Below are positions 7,881 to 15,348 of a stretch of DNA of 33,524 bases, piece by piece (positions within the stretch are counted from its first letter, which is position 1; every line of letters begins with the position of its first letter). The DNA is from a virus: positions 1-33,524 of IMG/VR virus record IMGVR_UViG_3300017744_000066; one strand, 5' to 3'. A program made the position numbers and the translations under genes. The notes under the pieces were generated by a model. It ran no database searches. It saw only the letters and a program-made list of their open reading frames with translations, and had not been told where the DNA came from.

Positions 7881-9362
7881 TTAAATTTGAAACCCTTGTC
7901 CTTGTCCACCACTTCCGCAATCCCATTCATAAACAGCTTCAATAACTCCATTGTTACCTATTCCCCAAATATAAAAAGTGCCTGAATTTGATCTTGCTAT
8001 GTTGTTAGTTATAAATTCACTTACTACATAATATAAACTAAAACCTTTCATTGGTTGATTATTTCGGCAAACTGTATGTCCGTATGCAGTATCTATTTCT
8101 TCGCTAGTACAAAACACTTCCGTTCTTGCTCTGACACCTATTTCTTCGCATATTACAGTAGGATCAGAATAGGGTGTGGTATCAATATAATAAGTACCAC
8201 CACCATCAAAATTGCATACATTAAGTTCCGGTGGTTGTGATACTAATTTAGAACAAACTATATTAGCACCAGAATTAGAAAAACCACTCGGCGCAGTAAT
8301 TGTAAAATCTATTGTTCGGTCTGTTTTTGTGCTTACAATACCAAAATCTGGAGGACTAAAACTTACGATTGTTCCTGTATTTATTTTACCTTTTTTTATT
8401 GAGCCATCAGTATAAACACCTTGTTCTGTCAATATAAGATCTCCACAACCAAAAGCAGATAAACCTGTTCCGGCTTGTGTCATTACCAATTCACATTCTA
8501 TCGTGGCGCCAGAATTAGTATAATTTAATGGTGCTGTAATATCAAAAAATATGCTTTTAGTAATTGATCCACTAGCACTATTAGTACCCGCATTAGTAAT
8601 CGTTGATCCACCAGATGTTAATTTTCTAGCTGTAATTGTACCTACTAAATCAGGATCAGTTATAACACCGGTTTGTGATATAAATCCACCTTTTAACCCT
8701 GCGTCACCACAAGCGAATGCTGTACTTGCATTTATGGTTACGCTAATAGTTTGTACAGGTCGGCAAGTATTTATATCATTATCAAAAGCAGAAACATAAA
8801 GTTTTTCTTCACCACCTACTCCTAAAGAAGTTATTGTAAGTGTAGATGAAGTTACAGATGCCTGCATAAAACTTGTGTGATTATTATTGATAGTAAATCC
8901 TGCTATTGCAGAACTGCCTTGATTAAAAAACGATGCTAGATTCACAGTTACAGTATTGCCACCAGAGTTTAATGTTTGTGTAGGTACACTTCCATTCACA
9001 GTTGGTCCACCTGAACAACTAGGTGTAGTACCACTTGTTACCCTTTTCGGTTGTGTAAATGTTAAATCACAATTAAAAAAAGCATCAGCAGAATTACTAA
9101 ATCCAGATGGTATAACAATTTTAAAAGTTAATGTTCTTAATGTGTCGCTTGTAACGGTAGCATATTTGCCATCAGCAAACCCTGAATCAGTGCTTGTAAA
9201 AGAATCTAAAACACCTTGATCAAATTGTGGTAAAGTAATTATGCCTTCTTGACTTATACTTAATCCTGTGCCTTTTGCAATATCACAAGTAAATGCAGGT
9301 GATGGTTTTGTCGGTGTGCTAAACGATGCGAAAAATGGCGAACGTGCATTTATTTTAGTCAT
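7881..9362 (-). CDS. Tail-associated adhesin-like protein with three internal repeats
   Basis: This 493-residue protein contains three related units at about residues 24-105, 216-297 and 304-378. Each starts with F(T/A/G)C(D/G), has a G(I/V)(I/Y)T strand in the middle and closes with a (P/T)SGFSNSGA.I.C-type motif. Between units 1 and 2 is an Ig/cadherin-like segment (about 120-212). A Cys-rich C-terminal module (VFCTSEEIDTAYGHTVCRNN, SFYIWG-type strands) ends in QGQGFQI. The architecture is that of a modular surface-binding protein. It sits between neck and tip genes, so it may decorate the tail or its tip. Target and fold are not determined by sequence alone. Confidence 0.6.
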   Translation of the reverse strand: MTKINARSPFFASFSTPTKPSPAFTCDIAKGTGLSISQEGIITLPQFDQGVLDSFTSTDSGFADGKYATVTSDTLRTLTFKIVIPSGFSNSADAFFNCDLTFTQPKRVTSGTTPSCSGGPTVNGSVPTQTLNSGGNTVTVNLASFFNQGSSAIAGFTINNNHTSFMQASVTSSTLTITSLGVGGEEKLYVSAFDNDINTCRPVQTISVTINASTAFACGDAGLKGGFISQTGVITDPDLVGTITARKLTSGGSTITNAGTNSASGSITKSIFFDITAPLNYTNSGATIECELVMTQAGTGLSAFGCGDLILTEQGVYTDGSIKKGKINTGTIVSFSPPDFGIVSTKTDRTIDFTITAPSGFSNSGANIVCSKLVSQPPELNVCNFDGGGTYYIDTTPYSDPTVICEEIGVRARTEVFCTSEEIDTAYGHTVCRNNQPMKGFSLYYVVSEFITNNIARSNSGTFYIWGIGNNGVIEAVYEWDCGSGGQGQGFQI

Positions 9363-9873
9363 TAGTTCTGAAATTTTGTTTTATAAGAAACGACATAAAA
9401 TTGCTTACGTCTAGTCCAAATGCATCTGTAATTTCTTGTGGTATATTTTTAAAATATTTCTCAAATGGTTTTGTAAAAAACAAACTCGGCTTAATACCAT
9501 ATTTATATATTCCTTCACGAACTGCAAATGCTGTGCTTTTGTAACTTAAAAATCTACCTTTTTTATCTTGAAACTGAAATCGTTTTTTTGTAACCCAATC
9601 TATCAATGCAGGTGGTTTTTTATTTGTGTATTTATATGGCGTATTATATTTTGTAATTGTACCGGATACACCCTTGTCTACAAATGTTCCGTAGAAAGGC
9701 ATCTCTATATTAAATTCTAAGCTGTTTTTAGACACTCTAACGGACGTTCCTTTAATTTTATCATATAACCCCCCACTATTTTTTTTCTTTGCTCTAGCGA
9801 GGTTGTTTTTAGATTCTTCAATTACAAGGTCACGATACTTTTCTAGTGCTAGTTTTAGATTATCATATTTCAT
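9355..9873 (-). CDS. HK97 gp10-like neck / head-tail joining protein
   Basis: This 172-residue protein has a helical N-terminus, then a compact domain with MPFYGTFVDKGVSGT, a basic loop, KYGIKPSLFFTKPF and a helical end. The central FYGTFVDKGV...RPP/KPP...I.W pattern resembles the HK97 gp10-like family of head-closure or tail-completion proteins, which link the portal ring to the tail tube. The gene overlaps the next upstream gene (stop at 9863) by 11 bases and the downstream adhesin gene by 8, so it is translated as part of one unit. Placement beside another tail-completion-like gene fits the assignment. Confidence 0.65.
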   Translation of the reverse strand: MKYDNLKLALEKYRDLVIEESKNNLARAKKKNSGGLYDKIKGTSVRVSKNSLEFNIEMPFYGTFVDKGVSGTITKYNTPYKYTNKKPPALIDWVTKKRFQFQDKKGRFLSYKSTAFAVREGIYKYGIKPSLFFTKPFEKYFKNIPQEITDAFGLDVSNFMSFLIKQNFRTND

Positions 9874-10333
9874 TGTCTACATCATTTTGCACTAATATCG
9901 AAAAAGTAGTTGCCCACCCTGCTATTTCATTTTCAAATCTATCTACAAAAGGCTCACAACTTGCGTTGCCATCTAATTGGTATTTGTTTAGGTATAAAGT
10001 TCCAGACCTTAATTTTTCAACCATTCTATTAGACACAAACAGTTGCGTATTTAAAACATCTTGTTCATTGCTGTTGTCTAGAAAAATATCTGTTGTAGCA
10101 TCTTTTGAAAAATCCACAACATCCATCGTAAAAACAGTAATGTTAAAATTTAAAAGCCTTTCAACTTGTGTTACAGTATTTACCATCACGTGTGCTAGTG
10201 GAAATATTGTTTGCTTACTTAAATCTATTTTGGTAATATCCCCATAGGTAACTGTGTTAACGTGTGCATTGCTAATCAGTTCATCCTTGATAGTTTGTGT
10301 AACTCTATAAAAAGCTGTTGCGCCTACGTTCAT
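9863..10333 (-). CDS. Tail terminator / completion-like protein (156 aa)
   Basis: The ATG at 10333 overlaps the stop of a tiny upstream gene as ATGA. The protein shows a helix-strand alternation with FPLAHVMVNTVTQVERLLNFN (a long helix-strand section), FTMDVVDFSKD and a C-terminal IAGWATTFSILVQND. Length and secondary-structure pattern resemble tail terminator or neck proteins that cap the tail tube. I recall similar genes beside gp10-like genes in flavobacterial phages. No catalytic motif is present. The role is inferred from neighbours and size. Confidence 0.55.
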   Translation of the reverse strand: MNVGATAFYRVTQTIKDELISNAHVNTVTYGDITKIDLSKQTIFPLAHVMVNTVTQVERLLNFNITVFTMDVVDFSKDATTDIFLDNSNEQDVLNTQLFVSNRMVEKLRSGTLYLNKYQLDGNASCEPFVDRFENEIAGWATTFSILVQNDVDNEI

Positions 10334-10422
10334 CGTTTAAAACTTTTTTTAATCTGTTGATTTTCCAAATCTGTTTTTTCTTTTTCAAAACACAAATGCA
10401 AAAAGCAGGTGTTTATATTCAT
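10330..10422 (-). CDS. Tiny conserved-position gene (30 aa)
   Basis: A short frame starts at ATG 10422, 5 bases after the end of the 223-residue gene, and ends with a TGA that overlaps the next ATG (ATGA). The product (MNINTCFLHLCFEKEKTDLE...) has two cysteines and a charged helical tail. Filling the gap exactly between two genes with a coupling overlap argues that it is translated. Its size leaves chance possible, and I know no function. Confidence 0.4.
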   Translation of the reverse strand: MNINTCFLHLCFEKEKTDLENQQIKKSFKR

Positions 10423-10427
10423 TTTAC

Positions 10428-11099
10428 TTATAGCTTCATATCTTGTAACATCCCCTTTAGCGAGAGAATAGATTGATTGATGCCATCCCCATTTTCTAGA
10501 AAAATTTGAGATTCCGTCAACTCTGGTTTCGCTTTCGCTTTCTCCAAAAATTTCGTCATACCTATCGACAAGTCCATCCCTAAATGATAAAAAAAAATCA
10601 GTGAACTAAAGGCAACATCTAAAGGCATCAGTTTCATTGCTTCGTGATAGGCATCGCCCTTGTAATCTTCAATAAGGTATAATCCTTTTTTCTTCAGTTT
10701 AATAGGTCTATATAACACAGCCATTGCTTTGTGCATATTATCCCAATTAGAAATGTTTGTGTCTAGGTCTACATATTCTCCGAATGTCATATCGTCTAAC
10801 TTTGGAATGAATCCAAATGTTGTATCGCCTAGTTTAAATGATCTAATCAATTCAGGCTTTTCAGATAATAGTTTTTCTATTTTTAAAATTATCTTTTTAA
10901 CATCAGTCAACCTCAACTTCATTCCATCTTGGTAATTTATACCTGTAAATATTTCTAGTGTTTTTAATAAATAAAAGACATCAGAATTTTTATTCTGTTC
11001 TTTCATTTTCTCAAATTGCTCTATGATATTTAAGTATGCAGAATATTGAGTAATTGTAATCTCGCTTAATTGATCTGGTATCTGTACTTTAAGTTCCAT
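10428..11099 (-). CDS. Possible tail assembly chaperone-like protein (223 aa)
   Basis: I choose the ATG at 11099 (MELKVQIPDQLSEITITQY). It is the start nearest the CGTTAT promoter motif, and the open frame upstream of it runs over a terminator. The protein is mainly helical: QYSAYLNIIEQFEKMKEQN, MKLRLTDVKKIILKIEKLL, then a beta pair (GDTTFGFIPKLDDMTFGEYVDLD) and helices to LKGMLQDMKL. The FIP.LD.MTFGEYVDLD block is one I recall in Bacteroidetes phages, usually among tail genes, where such helical proteins are often called tail assembly chaperones. No enzyme motif is visible. A terminator upstream and its own promoter make it the first gene of a tail transcription unit. Confidence 0.55.
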   Translation of the reverse strand: MELKVQIPDQLSEITITQYSAYLNIIEQFEKMKEQNKNSDVFYLLKTLEIFTGINYQDGMKLRLTDVKKIILKIEKLLSEKPELIRSFKLGDTTFGFIPKLDDMTFGEYVDLDTNISNWDNMHKAMAVLYRPIKLKKKGLYLIEDYKGDAYHEAMKLMPLDVAFSSLIFFYHLGMDLSIGMTKFLEKAKAKPELTESQIFLENGDGINQSILSLKGMLQDMKL

Positions 11100-11100
11100 A

Positions 11101-11130
11101 ATAATATAACGTATGTATTTAATATTTGTG
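11101..11130 (-). promoter_or_regulatory. Two-part phage promoter motif, copy 3 (tail unit)
   Basis: On the minus strand CACAAA (11130-11125), a 13-base spacer, then CGTTATATTA (11111-11102), followed by TT and the ATG at 11099. It lies immediately downstream of a terminator (11132-11160), as expected for a fresh transcription start. A leaderless or near-leaderless mRNA is predicted. Confidence 0.65.
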
Positions 11131-11131
11131 C

Positions 11132-11160
11132 AAAAAAAAAGGGTACCTGTAAAGATACCC
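11132..11160 (-). terminator. Intrinsic terminator after the nuclease-like gene
   Basis: The minus strand reads GGGTATC, a 6-7-base loop, GGTACCC and then nine T residues, a classic hairpin plus U-tract. It ends the unit containing the nuclease-like gene 11192-11668. Confidence 0.85.
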
Positions 11161-11191
11161 AATTTTCCTAAAAACAATAACAAGAAAAATA

Positions 11192-11668
11192 TTATAACAA
11201 ATGCATAGGTTTTAAAAGTTTATGATCAAGTCTTAATGAATCTCCTTTGCCATAATTTACGACTTTACATTTAGAATTAAATTCTTCTTTGCTAATCCAT
11301 CCAATCAAATAAACATCATCGTGGTTGATCCAAGATAAAACATAATACTTTGCAGTATCACGCATAAATTCTTTTTTTAATAATAAATTAGGGCAACTAT
11401 TTATCATACTAGATTTAACATCTACACCATTTTTAAAATCAGTACCATCATCCCCATAAGTATATGCTTCAGTATCAATAGGCAATCCAGAATATTTACT
11501 GTAAGCTAATTCTCCGATTGCACCAATATAATGTTTTTTAGGTACTGAAATTTTTTTTTCTATTTGTCTTGGCTCTGCAATTTTATAATAATTATTTGTA
11601 GAGGTTCTTAATTCTGCTATCTGCACACAGTAATAAAAATCATCATACGTAAATGGTATTTGCACCAT
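11192..11668 (-). CDS. PD-(D/E)XK-like nuclease (putative, 158 aa)
   Basis: The protein shows the layout of small restriction-like nucleases: GAIGE (49-53, Glu53), then GDDGTDF (72-78, Asp77) and VDVKSS (82-87, Asp83 and Lys85). The G..GE - GD.G.D - DVK order matches the PD-(D/E)XK core, in which the acidic residues and Lys bind metal and cleave DNA. The C-terminal half has WINHDDVYLIGWISKEEF, a beta-alpha unit common in such folds. The start at 11668 forms TAATG with the upstream 48-residue gene, and a strong terminator follows. Placed just after terminase, it might resolve or degrade DNA, but the substrate is unknown. Confidence 0.6.
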   Translation of the reverse strand: MVQIPFTYDDFYYCVQIAELRTSTNNYYKIAEPRQIEKKISVPKKHYIGAIGELAYSKYSGLPIDTEAYTYGDDGTDFKNGVDVKSSMINSCPNLLLKKEFMRDTAKYYVLSWINHDDVYLIGWISKEEFNSKCKVVNYGKGDSLRLDHKLLKPMHLL

Positions 11669-11814
11669 TATTTTCCCTGTATAGCAACTTGTCGCATTCT
11701 AGCTTGTTGAAGTGTAGCGAATCTATCGCCTACAATCCTACCACATAATGGTATAAGTTCTGTAAAGTAGTCGTCATTGAAAGTGATAGTCTTTGTGCCT
11801 TTGCGATTTTGCAT
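11668..11814 (-). CDS. Small basic protein (48 aa) after terminase
   Basis: The gene runs from ATG 11814 to a TAA that overlaps the ATG of the nuclease-like gene (TAATG). The product, MQNRKGTKTITFNDDYFTEL..., is basic with a helical C-terminus (FATLQQARMRQVAIQGK). No known motif is seen. A nuclease-like partner translated from the same mRNA suggests a linked function such as a DNA-binding helper, but this is a guess. Confidence 0.6.
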   Translation of the reverse strand: MQNRKGTKTITFNDDYFTELIPLCGRIVGDRFATLQQARMRQVAIQGK

Positions 11815-11862
11815 TTTTTCTATTGTTTTTATAAATATAATAAATTTTTTAATCTAATAAAA

Positions 11863-11917
11863 GGCGTGTATGCTGATAGTGTACTTTCGAACTTTGTCAA
11901 CAATTATAAGTCACGCC
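11863..11917 (-). terminator. Long hairpin with weak U-tract between two small genes
   Basis: On the minus strand GGCGTG (11917-11912) can pair perfectly with CACGCC (11868-11863) across a 43-base interior, followed by TTTTATT. The interior carries a palindromic TTCGAA. The long loop and impure U-tract make this a weak terminator, or possibly another structured RNA. Confidence 0.35.
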
Positions 11918-11921
11918 AATA

Positions 11922-12095
11922 TTATAATTGGATGTTGTCTAGTTCATCAATGATCTTGTCAATCTGATGAAACGTGCCTGTGATTCCAATTGTAGGTGTG
12001 CTTTTTAAAAGTCTTAGCATACCTTTGACTTTGCCTACTGTATAAGCATTATCACTTCTTTTTTCTATTGTATCTAGTTGTTCTTGTAAATCCAT
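11922..12095 (-). CDS. Small helical protein after large terminase (57 aa)
   Basis: The frame runs from ATG 12095 to TAA 11922. The product begins MDLQEQLDTIEKRSDNAYTV and continues VGKVKGMLRLLKSTPTIG, ending in IDKIIDELDNIQL. Two amphipathic helices flank a short Gly/Thr-rich turn, suggesting a small helical bundle that could dimerise. No family is recognised. It has its own host-like promoter (12118-12147) and is separated from the next gene by a possible hairpin, so it may be a stand-alone early gene. Confidence 0.6.
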   Translation of the reverse strand: MDLQEQLDTIEKRSDNAYTVGKVKGMLRLLKSTPTIGITGTFHQIDKIIDELDNIQL

Positions 12096-12117
12096 AATTT
12101 TGTTTTTAATTATAGAT

Positions 12118-12147
12118 CAAATATAATAAAAAATATTTATAAACAAA
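12118..12147 (-). promoter_or_regulatory. Bacteroidetes-type promoter (TTTG-N18-TATATTTG)
   Basis: On the minus strand TTTG (12147-12144) is followed after 18 bases by TATATTTG (12125-12118). This matches the known Bacteroidetes -33/-7 consensus (TTTG / TAnnTTTG). It lies 22 bases upstream of the 57-residue gene, in the only AT-rich gap after large terminase. Confidence 0.6.
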
Positions 12148-12163
12148 AAAATAATAACTTTTT

Positions 12164-13336
12164 TTATCTGATAGCGTATTTACCATAGTTTGGTCTGGAT
12201 AATTTGCTGTAAGTTCCATAGCGTATTGCGTCAATACTATGATTGTTTGTGTCAATAGGAACATTTAATACGTTACCATTTTTATCTTCTTTCCATTTAT
12301 AGTTTCTAAATTCTTTAATTGTGTTTAGGCTATCTTTTGTAACAAACAGTTTGTATCGTTTTAAAGTATCTATCCCTATGTTTATAGAATCCCTGCCTTT
12401 TGTTGCAGGTTTCATATTCCAACCAAATCTGTATATTTCTTCTATTGATTTTGGTTCTGCGCTGTCGGCATAAATTTCATCACGTCTATTTAATCCTATT
12501 CTTTCTAGTTCTTTTGCGATATCTTGGTTGGTCATTCCTGTTCTGTAAAGATATTCTTTGATGTATAAATTGGTGTCGTGTTTCCAAACACCTATCAACG
12601 TAGTTGGATCGTTTGTATATCCAAAGTCCATACCATAAGACAAAAACTTAGCTTCTTGTGGAACGCTATCACATACGTGTGAGTTAAATATAAGGCTTCT
12701 ACCGGTTCCAATTTCACCCAACCCATATATACGCCAATAATTTTCATCCGTGTCTTTTAAACGCCTTATTTCATCTTTTATAGATTCTTCTAAAAATGGA
12801 TTATCATTAAAAGTTGTAATATAAAAATCAGCATCTTCCCTTACTTTTACTTTATCGTATATCCAATGGAATTCATCTGAAGGATTATAGTCTATTATTA
12901 TTTTTTCTTTAGTTCTAAATATTAATTGTTGCCAATCTTCAAACGTAAGATCATTCGCTTCGTTAATAAACAGTAAATCCCTTTTACGACCACGCACTTT
13001 TCTTGGTTCATCTAATGATATAAACTCAACCAAACAATTATAAAGCATATATTCTGAACTGCTTTTGTTGTGTTTTTCTTCGCTATACATTCCTTGACTT
13101 TTTATAATATCAAAGAAATCACGCATTACAGTTGCACGTAATGCAGGAAATGTTTTTCGGCAAATAGTAATTACTTTATTATGATTGCTAGGTGCATAAA
13201 AAAATATTAACCAAATCAGTATGTTATAAGTTTTACCTGATCTAGTTCCACCTTGTTCGATGGTGATTTTTTTATCTGAATATAAAAGATGATCACAGAC
13301 TACATTAGTCGCTATCGTTGTTTCTAATGATCTCAA
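12164..13336 (-). CDS. terL: Terminase large subunit (PBSX-like)
   Basis: This 390-residue packaging motor has an N-terminal ATPase with Walker A GGTRSGKT (29-36), an adenine-side RKTFPALRATV block (60-70) and Walker B LLFINEA (121-127, catalytic Glu126). The C-terminal RNase H-fold nuclease shows MDFGYTNDPT (Asp237), IYADSAEPKSI and HSIDAIRYG, which supply the metal-binding acidic residues. It hydrolyses ATP to pump DNA into the prohead and cuts the concatemer. The start at 13336 overlaps the small subunit gene by 32 bases. The 390-residue length is close to the usual size. The identification is firm, and the nearest named group appears to be PBSX-type. Confidence 0.95.
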   Translation of the reverse strand: MRSLETTIATNVVCDHLLYSDKKITIEQGGTRSGKTYNILIWLIFFYAPSNHNKVITICRKTFPALRATVMRDFFDIIKSQGMYSEEKHNKSSSEYMLYNCLVEFISLDEPRKVRGRKRDLLFINEANDLTFEDWQQLIFRTKEKIIIDYNPSDEFHWIYDKVKVREDADFYITTFNDNPFLEESIKDEIRRLKDTDENYWRIYGLGEIGTGRSLIFNSHVCDSVPQEAKFLSYGMDFGYTNDPTTLIGVWKHDTNLYIKEYLYRTGMTNQDIAKELERIGLNRRDEIYADSAEPKSIEEIYRFGWNMKPATKGRDSINIGIDTLKRYKLFVTKDSLNTIKEFRNYKWKEDKNGNVLNVPIDTNNHSIDAIRYGTYSKLSRPNYGKYAIR

Positions 13337-13655
13337 TTTTTATGTCATTTGGTAATCCTTCTGCACCTGTTATTTCCTGACGTTCTACATAACCCCTGCG
13401 TTTACCTTTTGTTTTTAAATAGAATATTGTAGCTGCGGTGTTACCATCTCTTATTTGTTTATGTAATTGACTTTCAGCAAAGTCTAGTGCAATATTAGAA
13501 ATGTCATCTACTTGTTTTGCAAATAATGTGTCTTTCATATATTCATAAAACATAGTTCTACCCACACCTACTTGTTTGCAAGCAGTTGTCACAACGCCTA
13601 GAGTTTTTTCTAACGCTTCGAGTAATGCCTTTTTTTTGTGTTCGCTTTTGTTCAT
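13305..13655 (-). CDS. terS: Terminase small subunit
   Basis: This 116-residue protein has an N-terminal helix-turn-helix at about residues 18-45 (VVTTACKQVGVGRTMFYEYM) that would bind the packaging start site. Helical oligomerisation segments (DFAESQLHKQIRDGN, AATIFYLKTKGKRRGY) follow, with a C-terminal acidic tail that would meet the large subunit. The AATIFYLK...RGY motif is frequent in phage small terminases. It directly precedes and overlaps the large terminase gene. It begins one base after the stop of the glycosyltransferase gene, so packaging and early-type genes are transcribed together here. Confidence 0.85.
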   Translation of the reverse strand: MNKSEHKKKALLEALEKTLGVVTTACKQVGVGRTMFYEYMKDTLFAKQVDDISNIALDFAESQLHKQIRDGNTAATIFYLKTKGKRRGYVERQEITGAEGLPNDIKIEIIRNNDSD

Positions 13656-13656
13656 T

Positions 13657-14373
13657 TTATACTCCTTTTCTTGGTGATCTCATTTTTAAGAAATTTTTGT
13701 TGTTTTGTAATTTTACTACTTTTTTTCCCCATTTTTTCAAAAGAACTGAATAAGCCTGCATTTCTACATCTTTTGTTCTATAAGAAACACAACCACCTTC
13801 ATTTGTTAAATGAATTACATCAATTCCATATTTCATACATCTTAAAGCACCTGAATATTTTGCAATATTTTGCATTGAGTAATCATAATCTTCTTTTACT
13901 TTTAATCTTTCATCAAATCTTAAATCATTTTTTATTATACCAATAATATTTGCACCTATAACTCCTTGTGTGCTGAAAGGGGTATATTCTCTATAAAATT
14001 TGTAATCTGCTGCTAAAGCAAATCCCCAAACTTTTAAACCCCATCCATCACATAAATGAAACTGGTTATCTAATATTTTATGTATTTTGTCTTGATCTAT
14101 AAATGTTTGTTTTTTTCCTTTTTCAAACATATGGAAACTCAATGCATCATCATCAACTTGCACGTGCCAATCGTCATTAATATTGTTTAAAATCCAATTT
14201 CTTGTTGAAGTTATTCCCTTTACTTGATCTGGTACTGCTATAACATTTTTGTGATAATCTTTATAATTTTTTTCTTCACTTTCTGGACAAATAATAGTAC
14301 TTTCTTTAAATAATTTGTGACTTGTTACTTTTCCTGCTCTACCCTTTGAAGGAATATATACTTTATAATCCAT
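13657..14373 (-). CDS. TET-associated-type glycosyltransferase (GT-A fold, TAGT-like)
   Basis: This 238-residue protein begins MDYKVYIPSKGRAGKVTSHK. Visible blocks are IPSKGRAGK (7-15), the nucleotide-sugar site GITSTRNW (53-60) and a DxD-type VQVDDD (71-76) that would bind metal and UDP-sugar. A later segment reads FDERLKVKEDYDYSM (acceptor/catalytic region). This pattern matches the TET-associated glycosyltransferase family, known from phages in which modified DNA bases are glycosylated. No TET/JBP oxygenase, base hydroxymethylase or DNA methylase is visible in this genome, so the acceptor could be host-made or non-DNA. The gene starts at the stop of the ParB-like gene (TAATG overlap), a pairing reported for this family. 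Confidence 0.7.
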   Translation of the reverse strand: MDYKVYIPSKGRAGKVTSHKLFKESTIICPESEEKNYKDYHKNVIAVPDQVKGITSTRNWILNNINDDWHVQVDDDALSFHMFEKGKKQTFIDQDKIHKILDNQFHLCDGWGLKVWGFALAADYKFYREYTPFSTQGVIGANIIGIIKNDLRFDERLKVKEDYDYSMQNIAKYSGALRCMKYGIDVIHLTNEGGCVSYRTKDVEMQAYSVLLKKWGKKVVKLQNNKNFLKMRSPRKGV

Positions 14374-14969
14374 TATTTTTTGTTTATAGCTTCAATTAAA
14401 AGTTTTCCAGATTTTACTCTGCCAATTCCTTTTTGCATATATGTGTCTGTATATCCTGCTTTTGCAACCGTTACAATATTAAATATTTCTTTCACTACTT
14501 GCCAATCTAATTGATTATCAAAAGTAAAAACCAAATAATTATGTTCTTCTAAAATTTCTTCTGTAATTTCAATTTCTGGTTCTTCACCATTTTCAATTTG
14601 TAATTTCTCATTTAATATAGGTAAATCAATTCCCCAATCAATTAACTTTTTATTATCCCATTCATTTGCAAGTATATCCCAATCCCATTCCCCAAAATTA
14701 CTATTGTCTTTTATTACAAATTGTTTTTTCTGTTCATCACTCCAACCCTCTGCTATTATAACGTATAATTCTTTTAATCCTAATTCTTGGCTTGCTTTAA
14801 ATCGCATATTGCCACCAAGTATCATCATATTTTCATCTACAACAATAGGTCTTTTCTCTAGCATTTCTGGAAATTCTTTAATGCTTTGTACTAGTTTTTT
14901 AAACTTATTATCCTTAATCAACCTAGGATTGTCAGGATTTGTTTTTATTTCAGTGATTTTGACTTTCAT
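14373..14969 (-). CDS. ParB-like nuclease-domain protein
   Basis: This 198-residue protein has an N-terminal ParB/Srx-type domain: NPDNPR (11-16), KRPIVVDENMMILGGNMRFKAS (39-60; GGNMR is the phosphate-binding signature) and IAEGWSDEQKKQFVIKDN. The middle segment GEWDWDILANEW is common in phage ParB-like proteins. The C-terminal part (about 140-198) with HNYLVFTFDNQLDWQVVKEI is a separate small domain. Family members bind or hydrolyse nucleotides and act near DNA-modifying enzymes. This one is translationally coupled to the glycosyltransferase. It overlaps the DnaA-like gene by 20 bases. It is not a partition system, as no ParA is present. Confidence 0.75.
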   Translation of the reverse strand: MKVKITEIKTNPDNPRLIKDNKFKKLVQSIKEFPEMLEKRPIVVDENMMILGGNMRFKASQELGLKELYVIIAEGWSDEQKKQFVIKDNSNFGEWDWDILANEWDNKKLIDWGIDLPILNEKLQIENGEEPEIEITEEILEEHNYLVFTFDNQLDWQVVKEIFNIVTVAKAGYTDTYMQKGIGRVKSGKLLIEAINKK

Positions 14970-15348
14970 ATTCTTTTACTTTTGTTTCTAGTTTTTTTAT
15001 AGTTGAATTCATTTTATCCATTTTTTTTGCCAATGAAAAATACAAAGTTTCTTTAGATGATTTTATATTATTTATTTTCCTTAAAAATTTATATAATATT
15101 TCGTAATCATTTAAAAGTTTTTGATCATAAAGCATCCAATCGCTAATTGTTTTTAATCCGTGTAATACCGTAGCGTGATCTTTGTTAATACTTTGACCTA
15201 TTGAAGATAACGTTCTGGTTTCTCCAAAGTCTTGACATAGTTTGAAATAAATATATCGTGCTTCTACATAATTTTTAATTCTAGTTTTTTTTGTAATGTC
15301 TAGTTTAAAATGTTCGTTGACATATTTTTGTATCTCCGTAAATTTCAT
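14950..15348 (-). CDS. Free-standing DnaA domain IV-like DNA-binding protein
   Basis: This 132-residue protein carries a helix-turn-helix like the C-terminal domain of the replication initiator DnaA. It includes a long helix KNYVEARYIYFKLCQDFGE (25-43), then TLSSIGQSINKDHATVLHGL (46-65). KDHATVLH is the counterpart of DnaA's (R/K)DHxTVLHA signature that contacts the DnaA box. A coiled coil follows (residues 95-129). The AAA+ domain is absent and the protein is complete at this size. It overlaps both neighbours (ATGA with the exonuclease gene). It may bind phage or host DnaA boxes to start phage replication or block host initiation; both are inferences. Confidence 0.75.
   Translation of the reverse strand: MKFTEIQKYVNEHFKLDITKKTRIKNYVEARYIYFKLCQDFGETRTLSSIGQSINKDHATVLHGLKTISDWMLYDQKLLNDYEILYKFLRKINNIKSSKETLYFSLAKKMDKMNSTIKKLETKVKEYESQNH

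Noticed and set aside
11100-11183. Longer start (11183) for the 223-residue tail-assembly-like gene
   Set aside because: The extra 28 codons run through an intrinsic terminator hairpin and a promoter motif, and the sequence beyond Met 11099 is untypical of the protein.
14757-14770. TATAACG sequence resembling the phage promoter motif
   Set aside because: It is inside the ParB-like coding sequence and lacks the ACAAA box at 13-14 bases.
14373-14969. ParB-like gene as a plasmid-type partition system
   Set aside because: No ParA ATPase or repeated centromere-like sites are visible, and the gene is coupled to a glycosyltransferase.
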